Source: Neocallimastix lanati (nom. inval.)
Lineage: Eukaryota > Neocallimastigomycota > Neocallimastigomycetes > Neocallimastigales > Neocallimastigaceae
NCBI GenBank assembly: GCA_016946835.1
Contig: JACVTC010000005.1
Coordinates: 999,501-1,063,500, forward strand
Reading direction: 5' to 3'
DNA: 64,000 nucleotides
The position numbers were made by a program, and so were the translations under genes. Below, one piece after another: positions 57,322 through 64,000 of the stretch (positions are counted from its first letter, which is position 1; each line of letters opens with the position of its first letter). The notes under the pieces are model-generated. The model had not been told where the DNA came from, did not search any database, and saw only the letters and a list, made by a program, of their open reading frames with translations.

Positions 57322-58624
57322 CCAAGCCCACAATTTTTGGAACAGGTGACTCAGATGAAACTTCGAAAAGTAGTTCATTTAATTGTCTCTGTTCCCCATT
57401 ATCGAAATGTAGCTCATTTAAAGCTAAAGTTCCACCAAAAAAGAAGAATTATATATAATGATTGATATTATCTTCAAAATCAGAAATAGAGTCATAGGAA
57501 GAAAGAGGATTAAACGCTCTAGTCTTCCTAATGAATAAAACATAGAGATCATCGATGAAATTTAAAGAATTCCATCGAAAAGATGCAAGAGCATCGCATT
57601 TAAAAATCCAATGTTCAAAAGATTGTTTATCTTCGCCACAACAGGGGCAAGACTTGGGATAATCTTCTGAAACTTTACCCATTCTAATAGCAATAGTAGT
57701 ATTGTATTTATAACCACAGCGTAAATGTAAAATCCATGAAAACCCTAAGTTGAATTGGGGATATTTTAAGCTAAGCATAATTATAGCTTTATTATTTGAG
57801 AACTTATTACAATCGTAGTTTTTACCTTTAATACCTTGAAATTTGGAAACTGATTTCCAGTAAAATTCTAATATATCGTTATATTTTACATATTTATATT
57901 TTTTGATTTTTTTTATACAGTGTTCTAGATTCTTTAGTCCATGAATAATAAGGCATTTTGGGAATAGATTTAATAAGATCTTTTATAATACAATTTAATT
58001 TACTCCATTTTGCAAAATATTTAATCTGTAAGGCTGCGAAGATACCAGCAATAGGAGGAATGCTTAGATTCTCGAGATAAAGCATAAGTACTCATAGTAG
58101 AATTATGTTTAATATAGTCGTTGTTTTCTGAATTTGTTTTACCATTTTTAGAGAAGGAACCGATTCACCAAAATAGAGTAGTATTAATTAATGCTTGAAT
58201 TCTAGCCGTTCTAGATTTTTTTTTGAACCAAGTAAAGGAGAATAATAAATTACTTTACTAATAACAAAGGATTGAAGAACTTTTTTCTTGTATACAATAG
58301 GGATAAGTTTATTTGAAAAGAAACGTGTAAATGAACAGAAGGGATTTTTCTAACTTTAAAATGCATATGAGATTTAATGTGTTCTAATAAGAGATCATCT
58401 GAGAAAGGAATATCTAGATAAATATATATAGAAATTTTTGGAATATCATTCATTCCTAAATAGAAAGTTCACTATAATTTGGAGGAGATTGGAATTTCAT
58501 TGGTTTTATAAACATAATTGTACATTTTTCAATATCAAAAGTCATTTCATTTAAATTATCCCATTTATGTACCTTTTTTAATAATTTTTCTAAATTTTTT
58601 GCACTCGGAGCAATGAGAATAACA
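57322..58624 (-). mobile_element. lineage A LINE fragment, eroded
   Basis: Starts inside the C-terminal region (SSFEVSSESPVPKIVGLV-like) without 3' UTR or tail. It continues through the zinc knuckle YPKSCPCCG..HWIFKC (frame 57778-57449), the SIPPIAGI block and the post-palm block to the start of motif C near 58624. There are several frameshifts. It is cut at 58624 by a short lineage C insertion. Confidence 0.85.
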
Positions 58625-58964
58625 TTTTTTTTAACGGCAGCAAACTTGTTTCATCTTTATTAATTAAATATTTGAAAAAAATACATATAATAAAAAAAAA
58701 AAAAAAGATAAAAAATATAAACAAAAAAAAAAAAAAACACAAAATAAAAATAAAATAAAATAAAATAAAATAATGGTATAAAACATTCTACTTTCATTTA
58801 ATTAATATCTGTAAGACTTCACATGGGCATTATTATACGGTAGTATAATAATTAATTTTGACTTCACAATGTTAATCATAATTTTAAGATACGAAATTAT
58901 GATCTTCATTGGTTGCGCTAGCCCTGCTGGCCTGTCTTACCGTTTCTTCAGCTTTGACACTCTT

Positions 58965-58966
<2 letters not shown>
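58625..58966 (-). mobile_element. lineage C LINE 3' end fragment
   Basis: A short T run (58625-58632) and then the C 3' tip AACGGCAGCAAAC, 3' UTR and the last codons (SVKAEETVRQASRASA-like, NEDHNFVS). It is interrupted at 58966 by the poly(T) of the lineage D element. Confidence 0.85.
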
Positions 58967-59007
<41 letters not shown>

Positions 59008-62000
59008 GCGGCAATTATTGCGAACTTTAATCTTTATTTATTTATTCTTATATAAAATACATGAATACTTTTAATTTAAATAAAAATAAAAAAACACAGA
59101 ATTAATAAAATAAATTAATATTATTTGTCCAATTTGAACATAATAATAAAGAAATAGTAACGCGAAATAAAAAGTAATAATCAAATAGAAGTGCATAAAT
59201 AAATTCAGAAAAAAGTTCATTGGCAACAAACCTCACCTCCTTATGGATTAGGGTTTGAATTGACTATCTGAAAGAAATTGAAAGAAATTATGGACTTCTC
59301 CTTCAGAGGCATTGGCCCTGCTAGCCTGTCTTACTGCATTTTTAGCGTTGGCGCTCCTGGTTAGTTTGCGCTTATACTTTCGGAATAGTAACCCTTGCCG
59401 AGTACTATCCCAAGGCAAAATTTCTGTAAAGAGAGCCGCAGATCGCACCAAGAACGGCGTTTTTGAATAATCACCAAAAATGATTTGATTCCTAAACAAA
59501 ATATTCCATTCCTTTTTATAATTTAAATCTATAATGCCTGTATACCTTCCACCAAGAAGAAAGTTATATGATCGGTACCACGTCACATATATATTTACAC
59601 ACTCATTATTCAGAAAATTACTTAAATTACCACGATTTTCACCAATTGAGCTATTCACTATATTAGAATTAACGATATTATAATTTTCATTATCACTAAT
59701 ATTAATATTTCTATATTATAATTTTCACTATCACCATTTCTACTATTATTAACAATATTATTTCTATTGTTAATATTATTAATATTATATACTTCGTTAC
59801 TAGGATCAGAATCAGAACTTAGTTCTATATTATTCATATATGTGATAACAGTGTCTACATTACTATTAGATATTGGACAATATTTAGAAATAATATAAAA
59901 TATTTCATAAAGAATTTCAATATCCTTAAAATATTTCATTCGAAATTCACGGAAAAGATAGCATTTAGAAAACCAATGTTCCAATCGAGGATTACTATTT
60001 TTTCTATAACAAAAAGGACACCTTTCAGGACAGTCTTCTTCAATCATTTTGGCGGCTTTGGCAACACGAGCATCGAATTTATATCTGCATCTGGCGCGAA
60101 GTACCCATCAGAAGCCAATGCTAAATTCAGGATATTTATAATTTAGCTTAAGATACTCTCTAGTTTTCTTAAAATTATTATTTTTATAAGCCTTAGCCTT
60201 AGCTTTGATTGATTTTCCTGCCATATCTCTATCCCAGTAAAAGTTTAAAATAGCTTTTTTTGATGGAAATTTACTTAATTTGTCTGCTAAAATTTTACTT
60301 TCTTTATCCCATGCATGACGTCTACAACGAGATATATCTCTAAGTAAATCAGAGATAATACATTTCGAGTTTTTCCATTTTTTAAAACACCTTACCTGAG
60401 CAATCGTGCATTTCGCCGAAAAAGGAGGAACGTTAAGTTCTTTAGAAACACAATAAAGGGAAGTAAAGCTATTCCCTTTAGAAAATCCTTCAATCCAGTA
60501 TAATCCTGAATTAACTAGTGTCTGTGTACTTCTCGTTCTATCTTTGTTAGATCCAAGTAAAGGTGCATAATATGAAACTTGACCAATTACTATAGCTGAA
60601 AATAACATTCTTTTATAAGGGATAGGAATATGAGGGTTCTTAAGAAATCCTTTTATGGAATAAAGAGCATTTCTAACTTTATTATTCATTCACTGTATGA
60701 TCGATTTCAATTCTAAATCATTTGAAAATGGTACACCTAAGTAGGTATAGTAATTCGTTTTAGGTAACTCTTGACTTGAAAGATAAAAGGTAGGATTACT
60801 ATTATAAAGAAATCTAGAAACTTCCCCTCGTACTACTAGACTGGCACATTTATTGATACCAAATTGCATTTCATTATTTCTAGCCTATTTACTGGCAAAC
60901 TTTAACAATTTCTTAAGTTGGGATTTTGTTGGAGCACATAATTCAATATCATATGCAAAAAGACCTCCACAACAACGTTTTTCACCAATAGAGATGCCAT
61001 ATTTATTACAATTATTAAAAATATCATTAATGAACAAGTTAAACAAAATTGGTGAGAGGGGACAACCTTAACGAACTTCTTTGAAGATAAGTATAAATTT
61101 TCAATAAAATTAAAGCACTTACCTCTAATACCTAAGTGATGAATCTTCATTAATACATTATATATGGGCAGTGAGTCATACGCTTTTTTAAGGTCCAAAA
61201 AAGAAAGATAAGTATCCTTATTTTCAAATTTCCTTCTCTGACATATAATTCTTAATGTAGTATAAAGACTTATACATTCCTCTCGATTACGAAATCTAAA
61301 TTGTTCAAGGTCTTATAAAACCTTCATCAATTCCATATTTAAAGATTCTATTAGCTATGATTTTTGCAATAATATTTAATCCATTATTGATAAGAGAGAT
61401 GCCACGATAGTTATTACAATCTGATGGATCGCCTTTTTTATGAATAGAAACTATTGGTGCGTTATTTCATGATTTTGGGAAATCAACATTCCAAATACGA
61501 TTGATTAAGGCTTTGAGACATTTAAAACCAGATGAAATATTACTATTATTATCACTTGATCCTTCTGAATCATCTTTACAAGGAATCAAAGCTTTGAAGA
61601 ATTCCATTAAAATACCATCAGCACCACAAGCTTTAAAGTTAGGAGTGGAGGAGATTGCTTTGCAAATTTCTTCATCACTAATACCTTGGTTAATATCCCA
61701 TTCTTGTTGCCTTGGTCTTCCCAAATTCTTTAGTGCATCAGAATCTTTCCAGTAATCTTTAGAAAGACAATGACCTGAAGAATCCGACCCTAAGAATTTA
61801 TAATGAGAATGCTAAACTTTTAATTTTTCATCTGTAGAAGAAACAAGTTCATTATTATAATTTTTAATAGGATGAGAGATCGTGAAAGATTGATTATTTA
61901 TTTTTGCATTCTTTTTAACCCATTTCCATGCTTTCCTACTATCCTTTTTAAGAGCTAACGAACATCCAATTTTAATCCAATATAAATATTCTTTTTTCCT

Positions 62001-62857
62001 AAATTCGTTACATTTTTTATGAATTGATTCACAAAGTCTGTTATACGAGTCAACTATTTTAGCAAATTCAATGGAATCATTTGCAGAAACATAACGCTTA
62101 ATTTGTTTGTATTTAATATGCTTTACCTTTTGAAGATAATATTGTTTTTCGTGACATTCTAAACATCGCTTTCCTGATTTCTGTTGAAGATGTAATCGAT
62201 AAATCCTTAGCAATGGAATTAGTAGTGTTAATGAACTTTTCAATAACACAATCTATTGAAAGTTCTTCATTTCCTATTTCTTCACTAAGAATTTCAAATT
62301 TATTGTGATGACATATTTCTTTCTTTTGTTCAAGACATTTATAACTATCCCATCTTACAAATTTTTTTGGTAACATAAATGATTCATCTGTGGTAATTTC
62401 TTACAATAAACCATGAGAGGTTTATGATCAGATACAGAAGGATAATCAACAAAATAAGCACTTGATATTTTAACCAGCATACTTGAATTGACTAACGCAT
62501 GATCAATATCTGATGAATAACTACCTCTTGTCCATGAGATAGGTGAACCATTAATCGGAAAAATAAACCAGTTATCAAGGTTACTATTGGATAATTTATC
62601 TTGTAAATCAGAGGTACTCATATTAAAGTCTCCAAAAAGAAAAGATGAATGATTAGTGTGATTCTGAAGCCATGAGAAAACTTCTGAAAATGCATATCGG
62701 ACTTGTAATGAGTGTTTCTTAGTGGGAATATAGACATTACCAACAGAACACTTAAAATGATTCCAGAGACTTTATATTGTTAAAGAAACAAGATAAGTAT
62801 AGGAATTATCTTCAAGTACTGCTTGACATGAGACATGATAACCAAGAAATAAACCTC
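58967..62857 (-). mobile_element. lineage D LINE, long but disabled
   Basis: The T run 58967-59004 is the tail; the 3' tip begins ATAGCGGCAATTATTGCG. Coding pieces on the minus strand are 59658-59248 (C-terminus, FLLGGRY, TPFLVRSAALF, RSANAKNAVRQASRA), 60047-59658 (zinc knuckle CPERCPFC..LEHWFSKC), 60689-60108 (thumb, APLLGSNKDRTRS), 61198-60700 (DLKKAYDSLP, motif B/C region), 61724-61467 (ACGADGILMEFFKAL), 62376-61812 (linker) and 62621-62355 onward (endonuclease end: SDIDHALVN, SVSDHKPLMVYC). The endonuclease N-terminus is truncated at 62857. At least eight frame breaks are visible. Confidence 0.88.
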
Positions 62858-62983
62858 TTACAGCTTTAGCAATTCTAGCATCTAATCTATATCCGCTTCG
62901 TGCGCTCAATAGCCAATAGAAACCATATAAAAGAATCAGGATATTCATAACAAAGTTTTATATTTCTTCGAATCTGTTTTTGT

Positions 62984-62985
<2 letters not shown>
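62858..62985 (-). mobile_element. lineage C LINE segment, first part
   Basis: Equivalent to about 36627-36766 of the C copy (ARIAKAAK, RLDARIAK, GFYWLLRARSGYR region). It joins the D element at 62857 without tail or target duplication, so the junction is probably a recombination scar. It continues at 63627 beyond a lineage B insertion. Confidence 0.8.
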
Positions 62986-63024
<39 letters not shown>

Positions 63025-63626
63025 CTAAGAAAATAACTTTATTTAATTTATAATAATAATAAAATTACATGATTTTAAAGGAAAAAAAAAAGAAATAATA
63101 AAATACATGAAATATAATATTATATATAATAAAATTATAAAAGTGCGTTAGAAGCAATAGGTTCTAACTTTTCCCATTCCTCGATAATAACACCACGTCC
63201 ATTATTGCGAGTAATAATTTCTGTATTAGTGTTATCAATCGAATCTGTATCTGGAGGTGAAAATCCATGCCTTATCATTTCGACGTCGACGCTCTTGGCA
63301 ACGGTAGATTCAATGGAATACTATTTCATCGTCAATCTAAAAGATCGACAAATTAATGATATTACGTTTGTTAAAATCTCCGCAATCCCCACAAAATACG
63401 GAACAGTTGACGAAGTTGAACTTTGTTTAAAATTATTGTCAACTAATTGTCTTTGTTCCCCATCGTTAACTTTAATTTTTGAATATATTGAACGCCCACC
63501 AAGAAGAGCACTCAATATATAATAATAAATATTATTATCATAATCCTTTTCTGAATCTAAAGAAACATCCAAGGATTTATGTCCAATTATCATTGCAAAC
63601 TTTAAAAAGAGATCTGTTTTTGTCAT
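62972..63626 (-). mobile_element. 5'-truncated lineage B LINE with 15-bp target duplication
   Basis: The tail T run is 62986-63021, the 3' tip AGACTAAGAAAATAAC. The 3' UTR and C-terminal frame (about 63626-63140: LLGGRSIYSKIKV, EQRQLVDN, VPYFVGIAE, KSVDVEMIRHG) end at 63611. ATCTGTTTTTGTCAT occurs at 62972-62986 and 63612-63626, flanking the insertion inside a lineage C element. Confidence 0.9.
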
Positions 63627-64000
63627 AAAATTCAGCTTTAATAGAATTGATTTTCATATCTCTTTTCCAATAAAAATCCTTGATTTTATTATCGTTATTA
63701 CCTCTTTTCTCTAGTTTACGTTTAAGAGTTCTACTTTCTTTTGTCCATGTATATTTTCTAGATTTTGGAATATTATTAACTAAATAGGAAATAATACAAT
63801 TTGAATTTTTCCATTTATCAAAACATTTGACCTGAGACAAAGCACACTTAGCTGACAATGGAGGAATATGTAAATCTTTTGAAATAGAATATACATTAAT
63901 AAATGATTTGGCTTTTTGTATACCTGCAATCCATCTTAATCCTTTATTAATTAATTTCTGAGTATTATTTGTTCTCGTTTTATTCGAACCAAGTAAAGGT
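63627..64000 (-). mobile_element. lineage C LINE segment, second part (runs off the window)
   Basis: Directly continues the C segment interrupted at 62985: KRDMKINSIKAEFYDKN, SRKYTWTKESRTLKRKLEKR, LSAKCALSQVKCFDKWK. It reaches the window edge in the post-palm region (NKTRTNNTQKLINKGLRWIAG). The frame is open as far as visible. Confidence 0.88.

Overview
The window is nuclear DNA from an extremely AT-rich eukaryote with small introns. Four spliced host genes can be rebuilt with GT..AG introns. They use the standard code: TAA and TAG act as real stops at conserved C-termini, and no in-frame TGA, TAA or TAG is needed, which excludes the Tetrahymena-type ciliate code. A meckelin gene means the organism is ciliated or flagellated at some stage, which argues against Dictyostelium. 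AT-rich noncoding DNA, Asn/Lys-rich host proteins, ATT/AAT runs and LINEs suggest an anaerobic gut chytrid (Neocallimastigomycota). This assignment is an inference.

Layout. 1-9.1 kb is almost pure A/T with microsatellites, two short tandem repeats, a 28-bp perfect inverted repeat and one small unrecognised gene (2978-3472, minus). 9.1-15.5 kb is a 19-exon meckelin/TMEM67 gene (plus), 987 aa. 16.4-17.3 kb is an old LINE 3' remnant (plus). 18.8-22.1 kb is a 7-exon RBM34/Nop12 nucleolar RNA-binding protein gene (plus). 22.9-26.7 kb is a 12-exon Ulp1/SENP SUMO-protease gene (minus). 27.4-45.9 kb is a dense pile of LINEs, nearly all on the minus strand. 46.5-47.2 kb is a 3-exon V-ATPase proteolipid subunit c gene (minus). 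47.7-53.3 kb is gene-poor with a TTATT-type minisatellite. 53.7-64 kb is a second, more degraded LINE pile, again all minus.

Four LINE lineages are labelled A-D here, plus an older B-like one. Each, where complete enough to see, encodes an APE-type endonuclease, a reverse transcriptase, a Cys/His zinc knuckle and a distinctive C-terminal region. The centrepiece is an apparently complete lineage-A element (40506-45465, one 1387-codon ORF, poly-A tail, 14-bp target duplication) lying inside an almost identical, 5'-truncated A copy with its own 14-bp target duplication. That copy lies within a few tens of bases of two further lineage-C insertions, each with a 13-14 bp duplication. The unfilled version of part of this target survives at 55.02-55.14 kb. 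Other items of interest are a mosaic A/C element, a 17-bp duplication shared by two C copies, and a strong orientation bias.

The host genes look unrelated to each other in function: a ciliary transition zone protein, a ribosome biogenesis factor, a SUMO protease and a proton pump subunit. The window is best read as ordinary gene space running into a LINE island. All homology calls come from recognising motifs by eye; no search was run.
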